In this document: piece by piece, positions 34,391 through 45,763 of the stretch
How positions within the stretch are numbered: the first letter of the stretch is position 1
How the letters are laid out: the number at the start of each line of letters is the position of its first letter
NCBI GenBank assembly: GCA_030247855.1
Contig: JAPDRN010000027.1
Span: 124,001-188,000, forward strand
Length of the DNA: 64,000 nt
Direction of reading: 5' to 3'
Source of the DNA: Knufia peltigerae
Taxonomy: Eukaryota; Ascomycota; Eurotiomycetes; Chaetothyriales; Trichomeriaceae
Position numbers and translations under genes: made by a program
Notes under the pieces: model-generated
Told to the model about the DNA's origin: nothing
Seen by the model: the letters and a program-made list of their open reading frames with translations, nothing else
The model's database searches: none

Positions 34391-36823
34391 GTACTCAGGA
34401 TGGAGCAGGTGCCATTGTGTCGGGGGTTTTGTACGTGACTATGCCCAAAGGAAGTGGGGAGGGATCGAGGAATAGATATGATGTGTTATAAATAGAAGAA
34501 GAATAGAGTTGAACAGAATAGAAGAACAGAATAGAAACTGGTAACATTTCCCAATTCTTGTTGTTGGCGGTCTCTGGGAGAGAGAAAAGAAGAGGGAGGG
34601 GATGATTGAGTAAAAGGGAAAGGAGGGAGACATGGACCCGGAGGGAAACGAGTGCCTTCCTTTTTTCGCAACTCGTCCTAAAGCAACCACCCTACACATG
34701 TGTGTGAGATGATCTTGAGGGCCTCCTTGCACTTGATATTGATAGACACAATGAGTTCCGAATCAAGAGCGCCCAACGTTAGCACAACCGAGACTCATTA
34801 GGATTTGAACACCACTTGGCCTCCAGTCGAGTATATCGACAATTAGCTATCAGGGCTTCTTTTGGAAGACAGCGACGTCTTCCAACACTGTGTGGCTGCG
34901 GGTATAGTTAATACTCTTGAAGGGAATCATAACTGAAATGGTGTTGAATGAATAGAGATCGCTAGACACATAGTCCAAGAATATCAAGGTGGCCCAACTG
35001 TTTCGAATCACAAAGGTTCTTGATGTTGTCGGTCCAAGTTCTCACAAAGGCCGTCCCTCCTCGAGCTCCTTGATTCAAATGCCCTCCTAGTCCATCTGCA
35101 CATGGAGCTCACATACATTACAATGCCAATACCAGTCCGTGGGAAGACAAAGGTTACCAACCGTAGGTCCTGTCTTCTACATCAAACGCCCCGTGGTCCC
35201 TCCCGGTTCAGTCAACCTCCGTCCAGCACTGGACGCCGTCAACATGATTGACGTTCCCGTGTGATTCTTGATGCCTTTCGTCAACGCATGTACCCTGGAC
35301 ATACAGTTGGCGCAAATGTGAACATCATTTTCCTCTTCCCTCCCCCTGGGAGAAACACAGTGCTGGGAAATCGATGGTAGCCTGTTCCCTGATAGCGTCC
35401 TCTGCCGGCGTGGTCGTGTTTAGTCGTAGGCGTCACCCGCGGCTAGACAGTGTGCTTGTTTAGCATTTCTCGTGCTCTTCGACTTGGGTGTGAGTCTAGA
35501 TCCGCGACTCCCGAGAAAAGTCGATCTAGTGGGCTATCCATCTGGCTGCGATAGTATGGTGTTTCTAGGGTTCATCGCCTCCTTCAAGGCCTCGGGAGTT
35601 ATGCCGCAGATTTCGACTCTTTGCTAGGTATGATCTGCACAGTTCTTGTGCCAATGTTTGCATGAGCGTCTGAGGCTGTGTCCATCGAAGGTTTCGCTGG
35701 TTCTGCTATCGTTTGCATTGGCGCATTGGTTGTCTAGGCGGAGGATGGACGCTCATAATATTGAAGGTCGTGAGACCGAGGTTCACCGAGTCTGTTCTGT
35801 TCCTGGAATTGTGACTTTTGTAGGGGCGAGTGCTCTTGAAAGAGGAGCATCATGGGCGGTGTCTCCCGTGGACATCATTGAGCTTGGGCCCGCATGGAGT
35901 TCTCTCAAGCGTGAAGATTGCCAGTAGATGCCTCTTGTCTGTGTTTGGTTTATTCCACTGTCTTCATTTTCTTCACCTTCTTTTGCGCCCCGAGAGCATC
36001 AAAGCATTGTTTCGGCCTGCGGTGGGCGTCAAATCGATTCGATGGATTTGGGCGGTGCGAGTGAGGGGGCTTTGATATGTGTCATAGGATCATTATTTCT
36101 CCCCTTGTCAGTAACCTGTGAAGAGGTGGCGCCATGCTTCCTGAAGGGATGTGGACGTGCTCGCTAATGTGTTGTGCTTTGAGCCTCTGTTTGCCTGCGC
36201 CCGTTTTCTTTGATGTGCTATTTCCACACGTGATCAGCATAAGGAGAAGCCAACCAGAGACTCTTGCTGAGCAAATGGCTTTTTGAGAGTGTTGTGCAAG
36301 GATCCTAGATAGATATAAGGTATGTCACCACGCTTTCTACGGATACTCCTTCGGTACGGAACGTCTGGTGAGAAGATTCAGTGTGTGTAACAAAACCAAT
36401 GTCTTTTCAGTTGTATTGTATTTCTGATGGATTCTTCTTATTTGACAAGTAGATAGGTAGCTGTACAAGGGGGGTCAAAGTATGTGGATTGTCTCAGTGG
36501 TGCTTGTGTTTTGTCAAATACTGTACCAGGTAGGTAGGTTCTTGAGAAACGGTTGTCCCCCGGCACCGAAAACACCGCCGCCGCTGGTTCCCAAGCACAC
36601 GCAAAAAGTGCCATCTTCAGTGTATCATGTCGAAACGTAACGAGGGATTTGATCTAGATTCCCACTTGGACTCGCACTCATCACGCACACAAAGGTTCAT
36701 TCTTCTTGACTGACCAACGATCCTCCCGTCTCCATCATGTTGTCCTTTCCGCATCGTTCCGCAAAGGTTTCGAACCGGAGGAAAAAGGGAGGGAGTGGCG
36801 TCGAGTGGTCGCAAGAGGGAGGC
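34391..36823. other. Long intergenic region, no gene seen
   Basis: About 2.4 kb without a convincing protein. The motif GGTAGGTAGG occurs at 36529-36541, and AGATAGGTAG near 36450. Open frames at 34439-34732 and 35646-36167 lack any recognisable feature. Confidence 0.5.
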
Positions 36824-37435
36824 TTACTTCAGTTGCTTGAAGAGCTTGGCAGCAGCACATTGCGTGGCGCAATGCTGGAGGTGGAAGTCTGGTGGTTTCG
36901 TCAAAAGTCAGCCAATTCTGTCGCAAGCCGCATGCGGTGCGGGATCCGTCAAAGCAGGACTTACATTCTTCGACGCAATCCTCCTTGGGTCCCTTGTGAT
37001 CTGCGTCCTCGGATGCGGCCGTGACACGCTCAACGCACTCGTCGTAGTGGTGCTTGTAACCTGAACATTGGGCGGATCGGGCGCAGTCTACGGGAACGCA
37101 AAGGAAAAGGGTTAGCATGTCGGTATCTTTTGAACTGCCGCCATTGTGTACATCTGGCGTCGGCGCGAATGATGGAACGTACCCTCTTCCAACTTTGGCT
37201 TGGGGTCTACAGGTTCCTCCTCTTCCTCCTCCTCCTCCTCCTCTTCTTCTTCGTCGCCTTCGCCAGTCTCGTCGTCTCCTCCTTCTTCCTTGTCGTCACC
37301 ACCCTCTTCGTCCTTGGATTCCTCCTCGCCGCCTTCGTTGGAGTCGTCGTTGTCGTCGGCAGGAGCTTCGGCGTGGACCTCTTGCACAAAGGACACTGAA
37401 CTCATCAGGTCCGAGAAGAAATCTGTGATGCCCAT
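36824..37435 (-). CDS. QCR6: Cytochrome bc1 complex hinge subunit 6
   Basis: Three exons (37183-37435, 36965-37087 and 36824-36888) with clean GTACGT/CTAAC/GTAG and GTAAGT/CTGAC/CAG introns give 146 residues. The product is the acidic hinge subunit of respiratory complex III, which helps cytochrome c1 and cytochrome c interact on the intermembrane-space side. The N-terminal part (MGITDFFSDLMSSVSFV) is followed by a very acidic stretch with a run of about 13 Glu. Then comes the conserved Cys-rich hairpin: DCARSAQCSGYKHHYDECV, EDCVEEYFHLQHC and ATQCAAAKLFKQLK, whose cysteines form disulfides in the family. ATG 37435 is chosen because the sequence downstream fits the family; the frame extends 24 codons upstream. 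Ser- and Leu-rich plus-strand frames here are shadows of the Glu run. Confidence 0.93.
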
Positions 37436-37864
37436 TCTGACTTGTCGAAAAGGATCAGGGTGCGTCGGATCGAGGGGAAGGACCAAGTCTTTGTCAAGAG
37501 AATGCAAGTCAACTCTGCACCTCTAGGACTCGTGTGGGCTGGGATGTGCTGCGGGAATGAGGCCTTTAAAAGTTGAGAATGTTACGATTGCAGAAGAGCT
37601 TCAAATGGAGCTTGAAATTCGACATGCTGTGATTGGTTGACGGGGTCTTCGCACCCATGCCTCAAGCTTACCTAAGCCCGCCGATGTCTTAGTGCGAATC
37701 ATAGCCACCAGTCAGGCAGACTACGAGTTGATGTCGCTGGCGTCTACGAAATGAACAGATACTGTGAGTTTGAACAATATTCACTGTGTCGTGGTTTGAT
37801 GATGCCATGTTATTATTAATGAGTATGAATGTGCCCCAAAATCGAAGCAAGGGTGCCCACTGGC

Positions 37865-38203
37865 CTACACCTCCTCCAACGGAGTCGGCCTTACAACAAC
37901 AAATTCCTCCCTCACAGGTGCCTGACCCCATCCAGTGAATCCGTCCACAGAAGATTGATAGTCCTCGTAGGTGAGAGTCTTCGGCCCGGACTCAGCTCCC
38001 CTTGTGAAACTTGGCGCATGAGGGCTTCTATCTCCGTCCATACCGAGGCCCGCCTGTACGATTTCCTCGAGATAATTGAGATGATGGGTTTCAGTCTGAA
38101 CTTTTCCTAGAGAATCGAGATCCGATGTACCCTTTCCAGCGTTGATCGCATCACCGGGGGGCCAATCGATGACTCGACCTAGGTTTCGAATGATTCTGGT
38201 CAC
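37865..38203 (-). CDS. Possible 3' coding fragment, unknown
   Basis: This minus frame reads TRIIRNLGRVIDWPPGDAI and continues, charged, to VVVRPTPLEEV and a stop at 37865. The composition is protein-like, and a possible acceptor (GACCAG) lies at its 5' edge. I could not find a matching upstream exon, and no family is recognised. It could be the last exon of a decayed membrane-protein gene or chance. Confidence 0.25.
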   Translation of the reverse strand: MTRIIRNLGRVIDWPPGDAINAGKGTSDLDSLGKVQTETHHLNYLEEIVQAGLGMDGDRSPHAPSFTRGAESGPKTLTYEDYQSSVDGFTGWGQAPVREEFVVVRPTPLEEV

Positions 38204-38784
38204 ACAGAAGAGGCAGAGGATGTGGTTCGGGATACGGACGGTTGAGCAATGAGCATCCTGTCAGCCTTGCCGAAGCGTTTGACAGATATCCAGGGCCTTG
38301 CTCCATGACGATTGATTCGGAGTCTCTTGGAAGGAGACACAGAAGTTTTGCGAGAGGAAGAGCAGTTGTGGGATTATCGGGACCATCAGACTGTCATTAC
38401 GATGGTTCTTGTGCAAGATCCTTGCTTACCAGCGCGTTGCGGTAGCTACCACTGCAGTTTACCTAGGTATTGAAGTGTATGACTTACACTTGGGACTACT
38501 CGTGAACTATTCTACAGACTGAGAGGTTCGGGTTCTCCTTCAAGTGCATGTGAAAGTGTCCTGTGATGTTCTGTGTTGCTACTCGACGACGTCTCCCTGC
38601 GCACTACACAACATCCTCTTGGTCTCCCTACCCTAAGAACACTTGAATTCCCGCCTCGTATCGCTGCTCGCGGAGGGTCTGCCCGTCGTATTGCGATGAC
38701 AAGTTGGATACTTGTTGCCCTGTCTCCCATCTATCACATCCTGACGCACGGAATCTAGAGGGTGCCCTAGTTATTGTCAAGTGG

Positions 38785-39400
38785 TTTACGCCCAAGTCTC
38801 ACGCCCGTTCCAAAATCCGCTTCTAGTTGATGGAAAGGGAGGTCGTTGCTAATGTTCTGCGGCCGGGCCGCCGTGACTTGCCCCGGCGCGCCGCGGGTTG
38901 TTGGTTGGTGTCGTGACCCTAAAAGGCCACTGGGATCCCCCTTTTGTATGGCTTTTACTTTGCTCACGGGAGCGCTATTTCGCTCCGTGACTTGCCTCGG
39001 AGTGCCACAGGTTTTTGGTATGAGTCCTGTTCTCGTGGAGCCTCCCCCCCCTTGTACCTGTTAAATTCTTGCTCTCAGAGGTGAGGCGTCACGGTCTTGC
39101 AGAGCCACTTGCTTTCATGCTTACATCTGGCGCATCCTTTGCTCACGGAGGGGCGGCGGGTGCTGTGACCTGTCCTGTGCCCTGGGGTTCCATGCCCGTA
39201 CGGAATGATTGTTGCATCTCGACTCGGTGGAATGCGGGAGCTCGCCACTGCTTCTGATCGTGGAGACATGTCTCAGCGTTTCACGCCGGTCCCAAAACTA
39301 GGTAGTGTTGAAATCCGATTGGAAAGGGGGACGCCATTGTTCAATGTTGTTTTCAGCTGAAATTGTTCTGTCGTGGTGTTCAACGCCCGTACAAAGTGAT
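38785..39400. repeat. Diverged direct repeats, ~100-170 bp spacing
   Basis: Related segments recur. GTGACTTGCC or GTGACCTGTCC followed by GTGCC/GCGCC and GG occurs near 38872, 38988 and 39158; TTTGCTCACGG precedes the last two. The segment TCACGCC-GT-CCAAAA followed by TGGAAAGGG occurs near 38798 and 39279. Copies are degenerate. The second copy contains the hairpin GGAGCG-CTATTT-CGCTCC. Origin unknown. Confidence 0.5.
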
Positions 39401-40919
39401 CCCTACTGGCAACTCTATGGGCACAGCGAAGTCCAACTGCTCAAAGTGGTAACAAACTTTCCTAGGTACCTAGGTAGACTCCTTCACAGACCACGTCATC
39501 TCTTCCCTTGGATATGATATTCTCGTGAGGAACGCACAGTAGGTATCGTCTGATGTTGCAGAGCAAGATCTGTGTAATCCTGCAAATGGGACTTTCTGAC
39601 ACATCTCAAGAAAATAGGCAGATGTCGTTTCCCATCCACAATGGCATTTTATGGAAGAGGGTTGTCGATCCACTGGCATTCACTGTTTGAGGGCCCGTTC
39701 GCCGGATGAGACAGACACACGAAGGAAAAGGCAATGACCGGGAAGGCGTCTCCCTACTCAATGCTGGGGGCGGAAATATCGAAGGCCTGAGGGCGAGGCG
39801 AAGGGTGAAAGAATCTCTGTTTGGCCTGGAGAGGACTTGGGAGGATGGAGGACCATGTAAGCATACACGAAGGCCGAGAGTGTCTACCTGAGGCTGTTGT
39901 CAATCGTTGTTCCCAACTCCGGAGGTCCAGGCTTGGAGCATCGGGCCGAGAATTGTAACCCAAGTTTCAGATACCTAGATGAAGCGACGATTTCTTCGCG
40001 AAGGACACGAGCCAAATAAAACGGAGGCGAAGGAATGGGAGATATCACTGGTACTCGAAGATCTTTTTTTGACAACGTGTGATATGTTACTCAACATGTC
40101 TGGAGCGTTGGCTCTTGAATGTTGGCTGAGCGTAGATAGATTGACAACTCATTGACAACTCTGCGTCGGGGCGTCGCCGGCAGCCAGCATTACGTAACTT
40201 GCCCCCTTTTTGGTGCCAGACACAGTGACATCGAACCGTAGCATTCATGACTGATCGCGCATTCCTCAAGAGAGGCTCACAAGTCATCGTCCTGATGAAA
40301 CAGAAAGGTCAAACATTTTGTGCATAGCCCGCAGAAACCTGCTACGATTGACGCCTCAGAGTCCGGGCTCGCTGCAAACAGCCCCGGCCAATCACGCGTC
40401 GAGCCCCCGCATCGCCCCTTGGCAAGTCAAACAACCTGCGACACTCGGGACGAGGCTGCGCGTGTCAGCCTCGCAAAGCCTCGTTTGACACTCGGTCGCT
40501 CGCTTGGTCATTGGATCTGGACGTTGCATCGCGTAGATCGTTCCCGGAGATCCATGGTCGAGAGGGGAAATCATCATGTCCATTCAGTACCGAGTACATC
40601 TCGACTTTTCCATACCCGACTTGCCATGGGACACCAAACCCAACACAAGGGGGCCAGGGAACAAGGAGTTTCCGCGAGCCAAGGCATCAACAGATGTGGT
40701 TTTCTTCAAATACGACCCGACCCCCAGGCCAATTTTCATGGTGATTTGTATCGCATGACTTTCTCTTCTTTGCATCTCTGATTCTCTGCTTGACATTTTT
40801 TGTGCGCGTCATCCTTTTTTTTGCGTTCTATTCCCTGTCTTTTGAAGAATCCTTGACTGTTACGAGTATAGACGTTGACAACTGCTGGATCAGTTGCCTT
40901 TTCACCAGAAACCCAAAAA

Positions 40920-41651
40920 ATGGCCACCAACAACTCACTCTCAAAGACTCTAGCCATCGTGCTCCTGCTTCTAGGTTGTAAGTGATTCCGTTTTGCCCAA
41001 CGACATTAGCACCTCTCATTTGCGACAACACCAACTGACCTCCTTCCTTCCACGGTTGCAGTCACCACCCTCGTGTTCGGCCAAGGCACCCAGTTCATCA
41101 CGGGCCCTTGCACGTCCGACGCGGACTGCGCCTCCGGGTGCTGCGGCTTCAACTCCGGGAAGTGTGCCGGACCGGTGGTCGCCCAGGAACGCGACGGAGG
41201 ATGCGGTTTCGGTAACGCTTCTCCCAACGCCAACGCGGCCAACGCACTGACCGGCGGCGCACCCGCGGCGACGACACCCGCGACGGCCTCGAGCGGCGCT
41301 GTCGGTACCGGTACAACGGGGGGTGGAAGTGGCGGCAACAACAATGGAGGTGGCGGCGGAAGTGGAAGCGCCGCCGCGGTCAACAGCAACCTTCCTGGAG
41401 CCGCCAACGTGGGCAACGGAGCCGGAAAACAATTCATCACGGGACAATGCAAGAGCGACGCCGACTGCGCCTCGGGGTGCTGTGGGTTCAAAAGTGGCCT
41501 CTGTGCCGGTGCGGTGATTGCCCAAACCCGTGATGGTGGATGTGGCTTCGGCGACTCCTCTCCCAACAGCAAAGCCGCTCAGGCTCTCACGGGAGGTGCT
41601 GCCGCTCCTGCCGCCGTCGCCACTGGTTCTTCCTCATCCTCTTCTTCGGGG

Positions 41652-41682
<31 letters not shown>

Positions 41683-41993
41683 GTAACGGCGGCGGCGCGA
41701 CTGCTCCGTCCCCGACACAAGCCGCCGCGGCGACGATAGACAGTAGCATCCCAGGGGCGGCCAATGTCGGCAACGGCGCCGGCAAACAGTTCATCACCGG
41801 GCAATGTCTGAGCGACGCCGACTGTGCGTCGGGCTGCTGCGGTTTCAAGAGCGGCAAGTGCGCCGGCGCCGTCATCGCCCAGACCAGGGACGGAGGTTGC
41901 GGGTTCGGGGACGCCACCCCAAACGACACCGCCGCTCAGGCCTTGTCGGGAGGGGCCAAGAAGAAGAGATGGGTGCGAGAGTACATGGCGTGA
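40920..41993 (+). CDS. Secreted cysteine-rich protein with three BAS2-like repeats
   Basis: Exon 1 (40920-40977) and exon 2 (41062-41993) are joined across an 84-nt intron and give 329 residues. A signal peptide (MATNNSLSKTLAIVLLLLGF, cleavage near 26) is followed by three copies of a ~58-residue module at about 28-85, 141-198 and 259-317. Each module holds six Cys in the pattern C-x5-C-x3-CC-x6-C-x12-C, for example SDADCASGCCGF and RDGGCGFG. Linkers are Ala/Gly/Ser/Asn-rich, with a poly-Asn run in the second. The module matches biotrophy-associated secreted protein 2 (BAS2) described in plant-infecting fungi, which normally has one copy. The family is also found in non-pathogens, so a host-interaction role is inference. 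The C-terminus is basic (KKKRWVREYMA). The protein is probably extracellular and disulfide-bonded. Confidence 0.85.
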
Positions 41994-42503
41994 GTTACGT
42001 TTGTCGTATTGTAGGTGGAATAGGTCCCCCCCGTCACCTGAAACTGAAACGGCCGGGTGGTCATCTCACGACAAATTTATTTAGGTACCTACCTACCCTG
42101 GGGGAGTTTTATATACTGCGTATCGTTGATCTGTACCTTTTTATCTTTGCACTCGTGGTGCCGGAGTACCTTTGCTGAATCCCCTCGACGACCCCTAAAC
42201 TGCCTCGCACGTACGAGAGAGTACTCCCCCGTACAGGCACAAGAACATACTACTACCAGTAGGTGTCTACGAGTAGGTGTCTACGAGTACAAGAGCACTG
42301 ATGTCAGCAAGGTAACCTCGTACACTTAGAGCTCCGTGTGTGTGATTGATTTTTAGATGGCCGAAAAAAAGGGTTGCAACGACTCAAAAAAGAAAACCAG
42401 AAAGAAAAAAAACCAGAAAGAAAAAAAACCCCGAAGTTGTGATGAAACTCGTCAGAAAGGATCCCCAGAAATAAAAATTGAAAACAGGGACCAAAAAAAG
42501 TAA
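41994..42503. other. Intergenic with short duplications
   Basis: Holds TAGGTACCTACCTACC at 42083-42098, a perfect 14-bp tandem duplication (AGTAGGTGTCTACG) at 42258-42285, and a 16-bp A-rich duplication (CCAGAAAGAAAAAAAA) at 42397-42428. No gene. Confidence 0.7.
42493..42499 (-). terminator. Pol III terminator of tRNA-Val
   Basis: On minus a run of seven T begins five bases after the tRNA discriminator base. Confidence 0.8.
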
Positions 42504-42577
42504 TGATCCGGTTGAGGCTCGAACTCAAGACCTTCTGCGTGTTAAGCAGATGTGATAACCAACTACACCACCAGACC
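42504..42577 (-). tRNA. tRNA-Val (anticodon AAC), no intron
   Basis: 74 nt on minus. The acceptor arm GGTCTGG pairs with CCGGATC, with G-T wobbles, and the discriminator is A. The D arm contains the A-box GTGTAGTTGGTTA. The anticodon stem TCTGC/GCAGA encloses loop TTAACAC, with anticodon AAC at 42541-42543. The T stem TTGAG/CTCAA holds TTCGAGC. Confidence 0.95.
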
Positions 42578-43946
42578 GACGCTGATTTCATAGGGAGAAA
42601 TGCAGAGTTAAAAATATAACCTATTTTTAAAAGTCCGAGGTCTGTACCCACTTCGAGGCACGGACCTGGCTACAGTAGGCTAGACAAGTGCAGCGGCATA
42701 CACGGAGTACTCCGTAAGAGTTTTAGGGCACTGTTTCGACTGCTGCCGTCAGTCCATAACTACCTACTACCATCGAGGACCAGAGTGGATGGTAGAGTAA
42801 TATCAGTAGGGTAGTCTGTGCTCTGTGCATGTACTGTCTCGATTGAACTCTATCTAGGAATGTTCCCAACAGTGGATATCAGTGCCAGATGCTGGCTTTG
42901 CAAATTGATCCGTTACAATAATAACAAAAGCGCAACCAGCATACTCCACGGGCAGGCCGTTTCAGAGTGATGGATGAACGAGAGTCGAGACAGCGGATTG
43001 CGTCAAACGACAAATCGCAATGCAAAGTGTTGATCGAAAACAGCCTCGTGGATAGGTTGGGAGAGAGGCAGCGGAGAACAGGTAAATACGCCTGTTGGGA
43101 AAGTAGCCTGGACATGGACATTGACAAATCAATCGACGACGATGGTACTCCGGTACCACATTCAGATAAAATCCATGTCTGTCGAGAGAACCAAGGCGAC
43201 GAGGCGCGAGAGCATGAAAACTTTGTTGGATACCGTTGTACAAGGCTTGACTCGTTTCAACGTCCGATACAGAAAGAAAGTATGCTGATAAAACCCAGGG
43301 TGCGTTCCGCCGCGATCCTGTTGACGACAGGACATGGTGGTGTTCTGAGGAGCCAGAATGATGATGAATGTAGGGTAGTTGTTGCCAAGTTTGAGTGCTC
43401 CCAAAGGATACCTCGTTCGATGCTCATCAGCCAAGCGACACCAGTGAGTGATGTAACATGCTTCGTTTTCTTCTGCTTTCCATCTTTGTTATAGCCATGA
43501 GACACTAATGCCGATCCTGACAAGGGAGAGCTGCTTGAAGCATTGTTTACAGTCATGCTCTTTCCGTTCATTTTTCTTTTGCGAAGACTCACTATTAACC
43601 AGACACGAAACAGGAGTACTGGTGGACCAAGCACAACATGTACGAATAGTATAATTGATCCATCTTCTTCGCCGAGTCAAGAAAAGGGGCAAGAAAACGC
43701 CACCGTTCATCATTCAAATAAATCTTCTCAAGGAAGTCCATTCCTTTTGTTTCATCTTGTTTCTTCTCGGGTGGAGAAGCAACGAGGTAAAGAGGTGGGT
43801 CGAAGGTTAGAGTCGAGGTCGAGGTCGGAGTCGAGGGTTGGGGGTAGGAGAGGCCGAATAAAGGAGCCCAAGGTCGGAGGTCCAATGTGGTTTGAAAGAG
43901 AGAATATAAGGATGGCAAAGTATACCGTTCGTACGTGTACGCCATA
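42578..43946. other. Intergenic, no gene seen
   Basis: Several open frames on both strands lack splice support or recognisable motifs. Confidence 0.5.
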
Positions 43947-44975
43947 TCACGTCGATAACTTCGCACTGACACATGTGTTGCATTGATTAGCCTTTTGCGT
44001 GTTCGTACCGTTCTTCAGCCAGCAATTGGCATAGTTTGTGGTGTTGCTCTGCGCCATGCTCGCCTCCCATGTGACGCCCTTGCAGCTGTGTTGGCTGTCC
44101 AGTTTCCAGTCGCCGGCGAACTTGACCATGTTGGAACAGGCGTACAGACAATCCGTGAGGGTATAGGCGAAAAGTCCGACGAAGTCGGCGACCGTGAGGT
44201 CCGGATTCGCATCGTCCGGGTTCGAGTTACCCATGTCCATGCCGCAGTAGAGTGTGAAGAGTTGCGAGTATGCTTTCGTCGTGATGACCTGGGTATCCGT
44301 GTTGCAGTCGGGGTATTTTAGGCTTTGGACAAAGTAGGGTTCGTCGACCACGTAGTTTTGGAGGGAGGACGGCGAAGGGCTCGACGTCGAAGAGGTACTT
44401 GTTATGCTGGCGGCGCTGCCGTCTGACGACGCAGTGACGGTCACGGTGGCTGTGGGCACCCTGATACATTCGAGACCTTGTCAGCATTGGTCACAAAGCA
44501 CCGAGTATATGTGTGCGAGCGTGGAATGTATGACGGGAATTGTGGTAGAGTCAACAAAGGCATAAACTCACGCCAGGTCTGAGGTCGAGCTCGAATCCGA
44601 GTGCTTGTTGGACATGGCACCTGCCACGCTTCCTCCGACGACGCCACCGACGACGAGAGCAGTTATCGTTGCTACAATGAGGCCAAATGTCAAAGGTGAC
44701 AGGCCCCACGGGTTTCGCTTGATCGGCGGCAAGGGCGCAGCCGCGGCTTCTGATGCAATGTATCCATTTTGATATTGATATTCAGGTTGGTACTGTTGGT
44801 GTGGCGGTTGCGAAACTGTAGCCTGTGGGAGCAGCGTCGATTTGGGAATTTCGGACGTGTTGATCAAACCAGGTTGGTTGAGGTGTGTTGCAACTTCTGG
44901 AAAGACGTGCTGCGCTCCGTCGCCATTCGTGGCATGCTTGTCGGACATGCCACTCGAGGAGTTTGTTCCTGACAT
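43947..44975 (-). CDS. One-pass membrane protein with Cys-rich ectodomain
   Basis: Exon 1 (44572-44975) and exon 2 (43947-44460) are joined across a 111-nt intron (GTGAGT, GCTGAC, TCAG), giving 305 residues. The N-terminal ~85 residues are polar and Gln/Pro-rich. One transmembrane helix lies at about 93-119, beginning after KRNPWGLSPLTF and rich in Gly/Val. A Ser/Thr-rich stalk follows, then a domain with eight Cys (YPDC, LYCGMD, TLTDCLYACSN, SCKGVTWE, NCWLK, QCNTC) and several Asn-X-Ser/Thr sites. There is no cleavable signal peptide, so the helix is probably a signal-anchor with the Cys-rich part outside. The architecture is common in ascomycete surface proteins; the TDCLYACSN block recalls PAN/apple modules. 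Function unknown. ATG 44975 follows no other in-frame ATG. Confidence 0.82.
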
Positions 44976-45763
44976 AGTCTCCTTCTTCTTCTCCTTCAAA
45001 CCTCCTCAAACAATCTCGTAGCGTCAACGCACAATGTGCAAATGAGTTACGCCACGAGGTGGTTGAAGTGGTACGTTACAGCCGGAGAAACAATGCCAAC
45101 GACATTGACAGTGACGGTGACTGTAGTAGTAGCAACGGCAGTGGCGACGGGAGGCCACATCTTAGGAAGACGTCGAGTGCCGACAGTCACAAGAAAAGTC
45201 GCACAAGGGGACGGGCGCAGCAAGAGCAAACATCCATCCGAAGCCGGAACGCACTTTAATGCCTAGTGCAACACTTCTGGAGGTCGAGACCTCTTGCATG
45301 AGTCGCGATGCAAATTCCTCAAACAAAGGGGAACCCTGTCTCTGAAGCAGGCCAATTTCGGCACGATCGCTTGATCAACTTTTAAGACCACACGTGCACG
45401 ATGAAGGCTGGAAAGAAAGATTTACGCCCCCATTTCAACCCTGGTCAGCCTGTTTCGACGGCGCCAAAGTCAGGAGGTAAGGCCCCCAGTGGTCGGCATT
45501 CAAACCCAACCAGAGGCCATTGTTGAGATTCGGCCTTGGACTTCGTCCGAAATGAGAGGTAGAAATGAGATCGAAAAGGAAATACTGTATGTTGAAGCGA
45601 CGAGACGTGTGCTGAGTACGGGATATACACCCAAAGAAAAAGTAAGAGCAGATCGCAACTCCGCCCAATCCCAAAAATTTCCGACTCATCTCTCTCTGCG
45701 GGAACGTGACTCACGGTAAAAGGTCAAGGAGCCAATGAGATTCGCAGTATCTGAAATTGTCTC
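44976..45763. other. Intergenic, no gene seen
   Basis: Promoter side of the membrane-protein gene and 3' flank of the next minus gene. No motif recognised. Confidence 0.55.

Larger units (their letters stand above)
37436..40919. other. Gene-poor region with degenerate repeats
   Basis: 3.5 kb hold only the doubtful fragment at 37865-38203 and the repeats near 38785-39400. The CCTAGGTA motif occurs at about 38461 and, as a near-palindrome CCTAGGTACCTAGG, at about 39461-39475. The last ~300 bp are promoter of the secreted-protein gene. Confidence 0.5.

Noticed and set aside
37117..37526. Ser- and Leu-rich plus-strand ORFs
   Set aside because: Complement of the poly-Glu stretch of QCR6.
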